This document shows positions 33,689-45,395 of a stretch of 64,000 nucleotides of DNA, piece after piece. The first letter of the stretch is position 1. Each line of letters opens with the position of its first letter. The notes below the pieces were generated by a model, which had not been told where the DNA came from, ran no database searches, and saw nothing but the letters and a program-made list of their open reading frames with translations. The position numbers and the translations under genes were made by a program. The DNA is taken from NCBI GenBank assembly GCA_039111635.1, contig JBCAQO010000001.1:1178001-1242000 (forward strand), in the 5' to 3' direction. Source of the DNA: Heterobasidion occidentale. Its lineage: Eukaryota; Basidiomycota; Agaricomycetes; Russulales; Bondarzewiaceae.

Positions 33689-36351
33689 TTACGCGATTAC
33701 ATAATCGTATGCTTCATTCAATATGCTCTCGAAGGGTTCAGACTGGGACGTTTCACAAAAGGGATGCCAGCGGGAGTGGAAATACAGACGAACTACGCAA
33801 CACAAACGACACCTACCCTTTATTGATGCCAGGTTAAAGATCGCGAAACCGTCATCATAAGACAATATTTCTCTTCTCTGTCTCCACCAATACCAAACCA
33901 GTAGAGTGTAAAGACACAAGATGCTGAAGACACCCACAACGATGCCCCCAAATATGTAGAAGTGACCGTCTGGGATGTTGGTAGGAATGTTTACATTCGT
34001 CGAGAATAGGCCTATCAGCATCACGACATCGTAAGCCAAAGATGGTGAAGAGAAGCGAGATGCATACCAATAATTATTTGTGGGGGCAGGACGGCCATAC
34101 TGACAAAAGTGAGGATAAAGACCGCCTTATCTCCACTTGACCTCCCAAGGGAGAGGGCAACTCGGAGGTTGTTTAAGTAGGTAGGTTGCAACTGGCTGAG
34201 CATGCGCTCGTAATGGGCGAGTGACTGCTGCAAAGTGAGGATATGATCTACAACAGCTTCCTTAGTGCATGGGAAAACGTGAGTAAGGCAAGAGCTGACC
34301 TTGAACATCGGCCATATATATTGCGACCTCCACATCGTCCCCCCTTGCATTCAAGTGGCCATGTTCATCGGTAGTGAGTAGTCGCTTTTGGAGCTGAGTG
34401 ACGACCTCAGACTTCGTGACAAGCACCCGCCCCACTGAGGTGACAAGCCTCCTCACCCTCGTCATACGTTTCAAAGTCAGGGACGTCGGGTTGTTGGCCA
34501 GTTGGGCATACGTAGTTGACTTTGAAGAAAATAACCCTGACCAAGTCCGATGGAAAGTTCGCTTGAACCGATGGAATGTCAAGGACAGCGTCGGACGAGG
34601 AAGGGAAAAGTGAGTTTTGGATGGTTTTATGGATGCTACGTCTTTCCGCGAGAATTGTTTCTCGTCACTAGTAGGTGAAAGAAGGAAGGGTTTCTCGCTG
34701 TCGCGCGTCTTTTGCACAGTCGAAGACGTAGCCTTGACTTCAAGAGCGGGCAACTTGGTCGGCGCCTGGACCACGCCATCAGAAAACACGATGTTTTCTA
34801 CAGCTACTATTTCTGCTTCCATCGCCTGCACGAAAGGAAAGAAACCGTCAACTATGGAATCAAGCATCCCGTGGGCAATCCATGCTATAAGGTCTGTTAG
34901 TTCGATACAAAAGCCAGACGCTAACAAATGACTAACCAGACGACATGCTGAAATTCTCTCCTCGAATTGATAATTTAGTGCGAACACGTTCGGTATGTTC
35001 TACAATCCACGCTTAAGAAAAACATTGCAAGGCAGGATAGCGTAGTTACCCGATATATCCGAAAAATGAAACTATGATTCAACCCTGTCAGTATTAGTGC
35101 GTGCAATGACATTTCGGCTCACTTACCAAGCATAGTCCCTCTTTGAAAACAACGAGGTATACATAAACTTCATCCACGAAACCATCATCGTTACTCCTAT
35201 TGTCGAGGACGTCTAACCGCTCGCGTGTTCTATTGGACTCTATGGCACGAATGACGAGAAAATAATATCCCAACTTCGGGAAAAGTTCCAGCTTCTCCCG
35301 AGGTTCCTGCTGCAAGATATCCTCGAGAGTTAGAGGATGAAGATGCAATAGCTAAGCCAAAAGAAATAAGCATCGACAAGATGAAGATAGATGCAGAGCC
35401 TACTTTGCCTATCGCGCGCATGTCTTCCCATGTAGGGCTGGCAACGTCGAGCCACCACGCTTGTTGGACCGTCTGGTCTGGAGCCGACGCTACTCCACCA
35501 ATGACACTAGGAATGGAACTCGACATATCCTTCTGTTTGCCTTTTCCTCCCTTTTGAGGTAGAGGAAGGTCAGAAGATGTTGCGGAGCGGTTTGAAGCCT
35601 CGTCAATCTGTGGTAACATATAATCCTGTTGAGGAAAGGATGCTGGTGATAAGGTGGAGGTGCCCTTCTTTGGAATACGCGACCTCTGCCGGGGTCGACG
35701 AGACTTGATGGGCCGCTTGAGTGCTGCATCTAGCTCGGTTAATATCAGTGACAAGGATGTCGTGTGGAGAGCACGCTGTTCGTAGGACCCCAGCTGCAAT
35801 GCTGCAGGTGGCCGCTGAAAGCTTGCGTAGGAAGGCGGTAGATACAGAGAGAACTCTCGGGAAACATAACGACGCTCCTCCCGAGCCTTGATTCTGGCTG
35901 CAACCTCGCGCTCCGACTCGGCCCTGTTCAGGTCTGCGACGCTCAACCGCCGCTTGTGCCGACGATTAACAGACTTGTTAGTGGTGCGGAAGGAAGATCG
36001 AGACGAGGATGTGGTTGATTCCGAGCTCAGCGAGGACGTGGACCAGTTGGCGCGGGCCCAGCGAGTGATCGCCCGTTCGACCACAGTAGCAATGGCGCCG
36101 AGACGACCGCTAGCCAAAATCGAGCTGGAAGATGAGGAAGATGAGGACGAAGAAGACGAGACTGATTCGGCTTTATGGGGTCGTAGAGAAGGGGGAGGGT
36201 CTCCTCTGTAGATGTCATCATCCTCCAGCTCTTCGTCCAGTTCTTCGTTCCTCTCGGGCTCGCGGTGAGCAAGTTGCTGGTCAACAAAAGAGACTGTCAA
36301 CTCCGAAGGTTGAGCAGCAAAGGCTGCAGGATGCGATGACGAGGCCGGCAT
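33689..36351 (-). CDS. CorA/Mnr2-like divalent cation transporter lacking the GMN motif
   Basis: Fungal two-helix CorA family protein (ALR1/MNR2 type). A disordered N-terminus of some 350 residues includes a run of 13 Ser at about 36135-36180. The CorA fold follows: AWWLDVASPTWEDMRAIGK, LLHLHPLTLEDILQQEPREK, LELFPKLGYYFLVIRAIE, IAHGMLDSIVDGFFPFVQ and VQDHILTLQQSLAHYERML. Helix 1 is FILTFVSMAVLPPQIIIGL, then FSTNVNIPTNIP, and helix 2 GGIVVGVFSILCLYTLLVWY. Where CorA proteins have Gly-Met-Asn, this one has Ser-Thr-Asn, confirmed across the splice junction. Start taken at MPASSSHP (36351); an in-frame upstream ATG at 36564 would run into the RRP36 promoter. The end at 33689 assumes no last intron; splicing would give an ending about 10 residues after ASIKG. 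Confidence 0.82.
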
Positions 36352-36590
36352 CGTGCCCAGTGGAACGAAAAGCGACTGGTATTGCCCAGTGGGAGCAATA
36401 CAGCATGGAGAACCTACCGGGCCATGGATGCTGTCAGTTGGGTCAATTTCTTCTGCTTTACTTCTGCCCGAGGTCACAGTTCCCGAAATAGTATGTTTTT
36501 CCCACAGTCGATCGGTCTCTGCTCTACCGAACCTCAACTTGGCCCTAAAGCCCCAAAGGCTCAAACATTAGCATCACCTGTGTTTTCGCC

Positions 36591-37968
36591 ATGGCAAAGC
36601 GCAACAGAGATTCGCTACAAGACAATGAATTCACCTCAGAGAGCGAGGACGAGAAAGAGGATTCTGATCAGCCCAGGGTTGTTCAATGGGTTGGCGAGGA
36701 GGACTTAGTGCAGGGGGCGAGCGATGATTCCAGTGACAATGAAGAAGAATCCGAAAATGAGGGCGGCGACGATGAGAGAGGCATGGTATGTATGTCGTTC
36801 TTCCAAGCCTTTGACTGACTCATCTAGTTATTATAGAAAACACTGCAAAACAGTACGGTGCAGACACCTGACGTTCTTGGCGTCTAACATACATGTTTCG
36901 CAGATCTATCAGACTTGCCTTTTGGCGCGCTTCAAAAAGCACAGCGTGTTCTGGCGCAGACGACAGCAGATAGCGACTTTGAAGACTCTGAAGACGGTGA
37001 GGCACCCCTCTCTGAAGGTGAAGGTGAGCCTTCGAGATGGGGTGAAGAACAGGGGAGTATTGGAAGAGAGCAGGGCCCAAGGAAGTCGAAAAAAGACATA
37101 GCGAAGCGAAAGGATAAACATGCGTATGTACATCTTTTTAACTATTTGTAGCATCTGAACTGACTGTGGTTCCAGGCCAACAGAAGTCACGTCGAAACGA
37201 CCCGTACCGCGTCGACGGAATATTGTAGAAGTTCCCAAAATGGCGCGTCATCCCCCTTAGCCAGAGCTTTGGAGACGAACGTTGCAAAAGTACTGACTGC
37301 GATATTGCAGGAAGTTCGCGACCCTCGCTTTATACCTCTTACAGGCGAATTCGATGCCGCAAAATTTCGTACCCAATATAATTTCATCGCCGACATGCAC
37401 CTCACCGAACTCAAAACACTCCGAGACAGTTTGAAGCGCGCGCGCAAGATGCTTGCGTCATCTCCCCATGACCTGCGCGAGGAGCGCGAAAGGGAAGTCG
37501 AAAGACTTGAGTTGGCTGTGAAGCGCAGCGAGAGTATGGTCAACAGAGACAAGAGGGAGAAGATAGAGCAGGAGGCCCTCAGAAAAGTCACGAAGGAAGA
37601 ACGTGAAAAGAGAGCGCAGGGCAAGGGCGACTTCTGGATCAAGAGTTGTACGTTCCTTCTACCCTTGCTCTGTCGTATCTCTAGCATGACTGAGGATTTT
37701 TGATATCATGATAGCTGCCAAGAAAGATATTCTATTGAAAGCTCGATATGATGCCATCGCTGCAGATGGCGGGAAACGGGCTGTTAAAAAGGCCATTGAG
37801 AAGAAACAGAAAAAAGTGAGCCAGAAAGAGACGAAGTCAAGACCTTTCGCTCGCGGCGAGGCATTCAGTGGAAGAAGAGATGGCGAGAAAAGTCGGGAGA
37901 TGGGCAAGCGCCAATCCGAAGGGCAAAATCATCATCCCAGAGGGGGTAAGCGGCGGAAGGTTACATGA
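36591..37968 (+). CDS. RRP36: rRNA biogenesis protein RRP36
   Basis: Nucleolar protein of the SSU processome needed for early cuts of pre-rRNA. An acidic N-terminus (MAKRNRDSLQDNEFTSESED) is followed by DLPFGALQKAQRVLAQ, the basic KSKKDIAKRKDKHAPTE, SKRPVPRRRNIVEVPKM, the family core VRDPRFIPLTGEFD with YNFIADMHLTELKTLRDSL, a long charged helix, KGDFWIKS, and KKDILLKARYDAIAADGGKR. The C-terminus is KGKRRKVT-like and basic; TGA is at 37966-37968. Joining PKM to EVRDPRF requires intron 37243-37310 with a GC donor (ATG|GCGCGT..GCAG|GAA); no GT site restores this frame. Head-to-head with the CorA-like gene, 240 bp apart. Confidence 0.88.
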
Positions 37969-38078
37969 GGCACGGTGTATGTTCCTCTCAGCTTTATCTA
38001 TTCTACTTAGTATTTAGTGTAATACCACAGTCTTCGAGATTCTCGCGCGGAATGTGATTGCATTCACGTTGTCAGTGT

Positions 38079-41000
38079 TCAGACTATGTGATGCCCGTGA
38101 GCATGCACCTTCCTTGTTCTCCCCGCCTCGCTATCCATCACCACGTACTTCCCATTCTCCAACCGTAAATCTAATGTTACGCCTCGGGATGGGACTCCTA
38201 TCCTCCATAGCGGTGTCACCCCAAGCCACGCTCCTAGCTTAGACAATAGGTTCCTTCGCGGCTTCAACCTATAGTGTAACGAGTCGCTCAAGATACCTTC
38301 CCATCTGAATGCAGGGCGTGCAGTTATTGATTCAGCATCGTGGTCTGTGCCGCCCCCCGTGCCAAGGGTAGAAGGACGCCCTTGGGTCTCCATGTCAATC
38401 TCCTCCATATCTAGTTCTTCAGATATATTGTGGCCTAGATGGAATATATGCGCCTATGACGACAGGTGTCAGCTCTTTGGTGAAATCGCGAAGAGAGGAA
38501 CGAACCTCAGTTGAGCCATGGAAGACGATGTCATTCAGACGGATGTAAATCTTATTCAAGAAGCCTGAAGTGATGAAATCACCGCCCCAAGGCGGCGTCT
38601 TGTGTAGCAAACCACGCTGTATAAGGAATGTCTCTAGTGCTGACCGAGGAAGAGGAGTATATGCGATCGAGGAAGCATAGTGTGGGTTGAAGTCTGGGGC
38701 GTGTATCTCCAGAGCCTTGATCGTGTCATGATTTCTTCTCCAGAAATCGTCCTTGAGGTCGAAGACATCAGCAGAGGGTATACAATCGGGGTAGCAAGAG
38801 ACTCCTCACCCAGAATAGATACCACCAAGTTGCGACCTCTGTCGCTGACACAGCCGACAATCGTTCATATGTCGTCTCGAAAACCGCCTCACTCCCGACC
38901 ATCAACTGTCTGACCCGGAGATCCCGTTCAAATTCTATCGAGCTTGCCGCCAACCCCGAGGGGTCTCGAGGCTGATCATACACATGCGTCAGAAATCGAT
39001 AGGTCAGAACATCGACTTTCTGCCGACATTCATTCTTGTAATGTTCACGGTAAGCGGTCAAGACAGCCTCAATATGACGAAGCTGTGAACCAATGGAGTT
39101 ATGGTTCAGGGCGAGGAACTGTGCCAAAGGTCCAGTCAGATCGTAATCGTCGTTAAGGCCAATGATTCCTCCATCAAGGCGGACGTTCTTGGCATAGACC
39201 AGTTCGACGTCAAATCCGCTGCCAAGTTGAATGCCTTCCCATACCAGATAACCCCTGCGTTTGATGTTGAGAATGCAAGTCTGATAGTCGACGGACGTTT
39301 GCGCCTTGTACCGCATACCCCGACAACATGACGCCCGCGAACCCGTCGACTACGAAAAGGATGAGCAGCTGCTCGATACAAGGAATAGCTGCAGGCTTAG
39401 CTCACCTTGACATATCGATGTGGCCAAAACACTGCGCGACCATCTAACGCACGTAGAGCCATCCGAATCTCTCGTCTTCTCTGTATGTCCGTACTTGAAT
39501 TCTGCGCCACATATCGCTCAAGATCTGATACATCCTGCAAAACTGCAAGAGGTCCATCATCATATTTGATGACCTGTAATACTTCCGATTACAGACGTCC
39601 AAAAACGTGATTCGCCCGACGAAGTGCGCACCAGCGTTGGGGGGAAAGGTATCCACCAAGCATTGCCAAAATGTCTGGTACATCCAGGTATCGAGTCCTT
39701 GGCTGGATTCTTCCAATAGCAATCTGGCCCAACATAATGAGTTTGAATATCGTCGGCCAGATACTGAAACCAAGCGAAGTCTGGTTCAGACACCAATGAG
39801 ACCCCTTTCCTGTATGCTATGGTACCGGCTTCTCGAAGAATCTAGTGCATGTTAAGTCAGAACGAGCGTGAACAGTGCAGGTAAGACGAAAGCATCGCCC
39901 ACCTTGAGATTCTCGATGTGACGTTCCCCCGGAGAACCCAAGAAATTCTGGAGATAGGGTGGGTACTCCCAGTCGCGCGCTTGGAGAAATTGCATGGGCT
40001 GTTTGGTCGGGATGCGACATTCGGGACTAGTCAGAAAGAGCGTCGTGATTGCTTCTTGCCAAATGCGTCGTCGTGTATGAGGCGATGATGGAGAGATATC
40101 CAGCCTTCATACGGCTTTCTTAATGAGAATACAGAAACTTGTAAAATCAGGACTCACCGGGGAGAGAATATGTCGATGCCTGGGTAAAGGAATAAGTATA
40201 TAGAAACCTAGAGATCTGGACGCCGACTCACTAAAGTCGATGCGTCGGGCCAACCCTTGAATGCCCTATCAATAACCTCAATCTCGCGTGATACAAAGAT
40301 TACTTACGCTTCACCATCCGTTGCACCACACTTAAATTTATTAAGGCAAAATCTGACAGCTGTTAATTAGCATCCTCCGCGCACTGCTACATAAGAACAC
40401 CCACAGGCCGTGAAACCATAAGTGATAATATAGATTCTGCAAAACAATGGCAATAGAGTATTGGCACTAGCACATATAGAAAACATCGAACTTACGTGTA
40501 AATGACAACACCATTGAGAATGTCCTTGCTGCGTATATCCAACGCGACTGTGAGTGCAACCGCGGAAGTCAAGATGTAATTGAGTCGCGAAACCCATTCG
40601 CTGGCATTATTGACAGGGTCGATGAAGGGAGAGAAAAAAGCTTGAAGGCCGAAGAATATAGTCATGACCACGAGGAGAACAATCTGACGGACAATAGCGA
40701 CTTTGGTTTGCGAAAGTGATCGGAAGAGGCAGTTGTTCGGGTCGATGACAGAAACGATGAGAAGTGTGCTCATCTTGGCAAAGAGGTATAGTGTTTCGTA
40801 CGTTCCCCATCCTCGTCGGAACCCTGAAATATCTTTAAGTATACGAAAACTAAACAAATGGGATTCGCGAACCTCCGTATAGGAATGATAGTGGATTTCT
40901 ATCCCTCGACAAGAGCCGCCGGTACTCGCGGTCCATATCCCTGTCGCTCCGAGGCCGGCCCAGCTCTGTATATCGGTCGACAATGGGCACGGCCTGCTTA

Positions 41001-42634
41001 ATCGCCATTCGTAGAGCAAGAGGAAACCAGATCGTCAACTGTATAGAAAGGGTTATAGCCAATACGGTCAGGACAAAATTGGATGCATACCCCGAAAAAA
41101 ATGATGATTGCAAGGATGACAAGCACTGGAGCAAAGTTGATTTCGTTTCGCTTCATAGTCGTAGTATAGCAGAAATCAAGTGGGTCCCTATACTCATCAG
41201 CGAGACCTAGAGGGGCCACTTGTGGAGGATTGGTCGTGGCGTTGGTATATGGGTTGGGCACAGCCCAGAGATCGTCCGACCACACAAGGATATGAACCGT
41301 CATGGTGCTCAAAGGCAGGTAAATTATAGTGAGAAGAAAGCTAACAATCACGATACTCCACCCGCTGCCTTGCTTCTCAGGTTGTTGAAAGGCTTCCAAG
41401 CGATTATACCGCATGCAAGGTGACGATGAACGATGAAAGCAGTAGAGCAAACCACCCGCAAGAGCCATGAGAACCAGGAGGTAAATCATGGACTGGATCA
41501 ATGTCGTAGCGAAGTTAAACGCCAATATGTTCGGTCTATACGTCGTCGTTTGATTGACACAGATATGTAATTTGAAAGAAACAAACTGACATAGTGCCCA
41601 AGAACAACTGGCGCCATTTCCCAAGTGCTTCCTTTCCATTGAGAGGAACTGGTAAACAGAGTGAGTCAGCATAAGCGACGATCTGTGAATGGTGACATAC
41701 CGAGAGTGCTAAGAATAAGAGCGAATATCTGCACTGTGTTGAAAAGACCCTGCAAGCTATAGAACGTGGCTAGTGCACTCGAACCCTGCAGCATTGATAT
41801 AAGTACAACGCTACAGAGGAACAGCATCGACAATCTCACAGTGATGCCAAGAACAATGCTAACGATTACCCCAAAAATCGAATTTCGATTCCTCCATGCT
41901 GGTCTCACTACGGAGTTCACTTCCAGGTCCTCGATAGTTTTCCCGGATGCTACTAGCTGGCCCATTGGAATAAACATAGACGCCTCCTTGCCTTTTCCGT
42001 TGGAGTATGGGAAGGTAAAAGAAGGCATTGGCAATGAGGAAATGTACTCATCGAGGTGAGGAAGGTGTAGAGGTGCCGCCTTAGAAGAGAACACCACAGA
42101 AGCAGGAACAGGGTTATGACTAGCAACAGTGGCCGCCGAGGTCATCAAGGGCTCTGCCCTTGCGACCATAGTCTGAGAATTATGTTCGGAATCCTCAGCC
42201 CCAAGAGACACGTTAGCCAGCAGGAATTGCTCCTCATGACGCGTAGAGTCAGGGCTTTTTCTGCCCCCATCAAGCAGCCAGTTCTTGATACGCGCTGTGC
42301 GTGAGCCTTCGCGAAAGTGAAGTTTACCGGTGCCCAACTCGTCTGCTACATCTGCCGTCGTTTCGCCTGGGGTATCGACTCCTGTCGAGTAACCTTGCAG
42401 AGTATCCGAATTGCTTGCCATTGAAGATGCTAAAGTGTCATTTGGCAGGCCATCGGAGGGGCGAGAGGAAGGACGCGAGAGGAAGCGAGCCGGTGAAGCA
42501 GAAACGGAAGATGGGCCATGGAAGTCATGAATTCGTAAGTCGTTATTGGATCGAAGAGCCGGTTTCGAGGGAGAGGAGGCAGAGGTGGGGACGTCATAGA
42601 GACTAACTAGTCTCTTTACTCTGCTCTCTGTCAT
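38079..42634 (-). CDS. Large uncharacterised multi-pass membrane protein
   Basis: About 1,150 residues in some 16 exons. The first 250 residues are Ser/Pro-rich (MTESRVKRLVSLYDVPTSAS) and presumably cytosolic. About ten membrane segments follow, for example FGVIVSIVLGIT, TTLIQSMIYLLVLMALAGGL, IVIVSFLLTIIYLPLSTM, FAPVLVILAIIIFFG, MSTLLIVSVI, IVLLVVMTIFFGLQAFF and YILTSAVALTVALDI. After GVVIYTIYIITYGFTAWF comes a cytosolic region of some 550 residues with conserved-looking blocks (PDFAWFQYLADDIQTHYVG, YLVWEGIQLGSGFDVELVY, EVATWWYLFWDDFWRRN). It ends VMDSEAGRTRKVHAHGHHIV. I do not recognise the family; transporter, channel or scramblase are possible. Reading is continuous with no broken frame, so it is a real gene. 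Confidence 0.8.
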
Positions 42635-42848
42635 AAGTTCAGCATCAACAGCAGCAGCGAAGGATGTTGAAAAGCTATACGTTTATGATTTATCCCGTTT
42701 TGGGTCGGTACCGTTCACTCAGCACCTGCCTAATCAAGACGTATGGTACTGAGCGTAAGTCATTACGCTGAATATGCTACAAGATGTGCCATACGAATCA
42801 TCCACACGGCTCGGTGATGAATTACAAGGGGTATTAATGGTTCAAGTC

Positions 42849-45395
42849 TCACTTCATAGTGATTCGACGAGTGATCGCTGGTACGCCATCCATTACCGCT
42901 GTCTGCGGCAACTTGTCCATACGATTCGATCGGAGGGTATTCTTTCCCACGATATTCCACCACCATTTCTTTGCAATCAAATCCAATGACTCTAATTCTT
43001 GTCGTGTATCCTTCTCTCCACCTGATTCCGATGTTGGCTCGGCACGGAGCGGCCAGTTCACCCTGATTTGCTCCTCGAAAGGCAGTAATGGGGCAATCAG
43101 TTCTGGATGTTGGACCAACGTCACACGGACGCGTTGGGGAAGATTGGCCTGGTGGAGGACAGATTCATGAAGCAGTTCGTTCGTCATAGCGTTGCGACCA
43201 GTTGGTGTGAGACGATCAGCAACGCGAAGCAACGTGAATAAGCCGGTGCGCGAGCTATGAACTGATGAGAGAAGTTACTCTTCAATACGAGGAACAAACT
43301 CACTTGTGGGGTGTCAGTGCTCCCCAGGGAGAGATCGCTCTCACCGTAGAGGTAATATATGCAGTGTCCAGGCACAACATGCTCTCAACATTGGCCTGGC
43401 ACAAAGTGAGATAGAGTCATGCGAAATCGTACGAAAAATCGACTGACCACCATCCAGCTCAAGGTTAAGTCAGATAAGTCATGCCATTCGTAACTGCCAC
43501 CGATCTATAGGAACCCGGTTAGAAACGAGAGCACGGGACTCCAGAGCTGGCTCAACAAAATTGCTCACATCGGAGTGCGATCCTTGATTCATCAAAATCC
43601 CGAACCTCTGTTAGGTATATATAGCTACTTATGCAGGAAAGAATTTACCAGGGAACCAACACTAGAATGCAGATTGTGAATTTTCTACACAGGTAGGCAC
43701 ATTGGATATCACTCACTTGCTTCAAGACTTGATTCTTGTGCTTTCCTTCTTCCGTTTGAACAAAAAGGTCACAATTCTTCGGAGTCTCGTATGGATCCAA
43801 GAGAATCCATGAAATAGGCTATACTCACAAATGCAGAACGTGTCTCGTTCAAGGCCAGTGCTTGAAATGCCTTCTCAACATGTCCTCCTAAATGTGACTT
43901 CGGAAATCCATAGAGCTCTCTCGCGTGCTTTGACAAAAAAGGGACCTGCTCATGCACTCCATAACCACGCACGGTATCGAATACTCCGATGCATCTGCCC
44001 AAAGCCATGAGACGGTAGGACGCAAAGCGACGTGAGGAAAAACGCGCTTGACTGTGAAAGCTTTCGTATCGGCACCCGCTCTCTTCTTCCCGAGAGAATC
44101 TAAACGTGTCCATGGGGCCAGCTCCGATTCTAATTGCTCTCTTTCTATCAAATAATCATTAGATTGTGGTCGGTGAACCCCTCGAAAAGCGCTCGCCTTT
44201 GTCACTGATTCTCTTCTCGCGTTTCTGTAGAGCTTTGAATATTGCTGCAAAATGTTCCATATTGCTGCGGTCCAAGATGCCAATATAACCCTGTATTGAC
44301 CATATCGAAAGTGATTTGATTGGAGCGTATGCGCGATTAAGCTTACGATGACCTCAGCGATAATCCGGACAGTATATGCGCCCTGCAGGGACAGCAATCC
44401 ATTGAGTACACATGGAGATCGACACGCGAGAGGAACATACTCTAGAAAATCCGAAGAGAAAGATCTTCGTATGTGCTCAGTTTATGGTAGAGACTTCATA
44501 CGCCACGAGCTCACCTCATCTCCAGGATTGAAATTTCTAGGGAAAAAATACATCTAACCATCTACAAAAGATGAGTATGGCAATCTCCACTCACTGTGCA
44601 ATGAAGCAGTAGGCTTCTTGAACTTTGTCGTCTGAGCAAAGGTCTGCGTCAAGGAATAAGAGATCGAAAATTCTGAACTCGATCACCTAGTGTCGCGCCG
44701 GTTGCACCTATCGCGAGAAATATGGGTAAGTTTCGACGGCCGCATCACGCATCATCGAAGTGATCATACCCGTGTACACATTCGTGGCTGTACTAGTCTC
44801 AGTGCCTATCCCAGATTGATAATATACCACCTGAAGCACGGGTGGCGAACTGTGTGCATACGGTCAGCTATCAGTTCGGCTTCATTCCAAACACCCATTG
44901 ATGAATCACTGACCAACGAGTATCAACACGGTTGACGGCATTAGATATCTTCTGTGTGTGATTTGCCCATACCAGCATCAGCAGGTGTAGAGCTCCATCG
45001 ACAAACAATAAGGCATACCCAGATATTTGTACATTGCCAGTGCTTCTTTGCTGACGTTCCGTCTTGCCATGTTCTGACGTGTCGAAGCAATTAGTATGCG
45101 AGGTGCTGGTTGAGAGCATAACATATACATACCCATCACAGCAGAGGACAATCCTCTTCTTGATGTTGAGATGCGATGGATCCGGGTCCGTGAATGACCT
45201 CTCATCGGGCCCTGGCCAAAATTTACGGCGCACATCAAATCTGTCTGTGTAATCGAATGTGCTGGTGATCATGGTGCCTGACTGTGAAGAAATGAAGATA
45301 GTAGGGTCTGCGGCTGACGCATTCATCAAGGGCGGGGACTCAAACAGCTGCTGAGCTGCAGAAGAGAGAGCGGGAGAGGGGTAAGAGGAAGGCAT
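42849..45395 (-). CDS. DUF2235 / Tle1-like alpha/beta hydrolase, copy A
   Basis: Predicted serine hydrolase of the DUF2235 family, related to the T6SS phospholipase Tle1 catalytic domain. A variable Ser/Pro-rich head of about 70 residues leads to the first strand HLNIKKRIVLCCDGTWQDG (rebuilt across an intron). Then come QEAYCFIAQNFNPGDE and the nucleophile elbow FGFSRGAYTVRIIAEVI (GxSxG, about 44480-44340), GVFDTVRGYG, FQALALNETRSAF, WFPGSHSDIGGSYEWHDLSD and DLTLSWM. The C-terminal helical part is RVTLVQHPELIAPLLPF..IRVNWPLR. All Ser-Asp-His motif regions are present. Roughly 14 introns. Start ATG at 45395. Substrate is unknown; lipid hydrolysis is only inferred from Tle1. Confidence 0.85.

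Noticed and set aside
36352..36564. N-terminal extension of the CorA-like protein from an upstream in-frame ATG
   Set aside because: It would reach within 30 bases of the divergent RRP36 start and leave no promoter; the added residues show no conserved feature.
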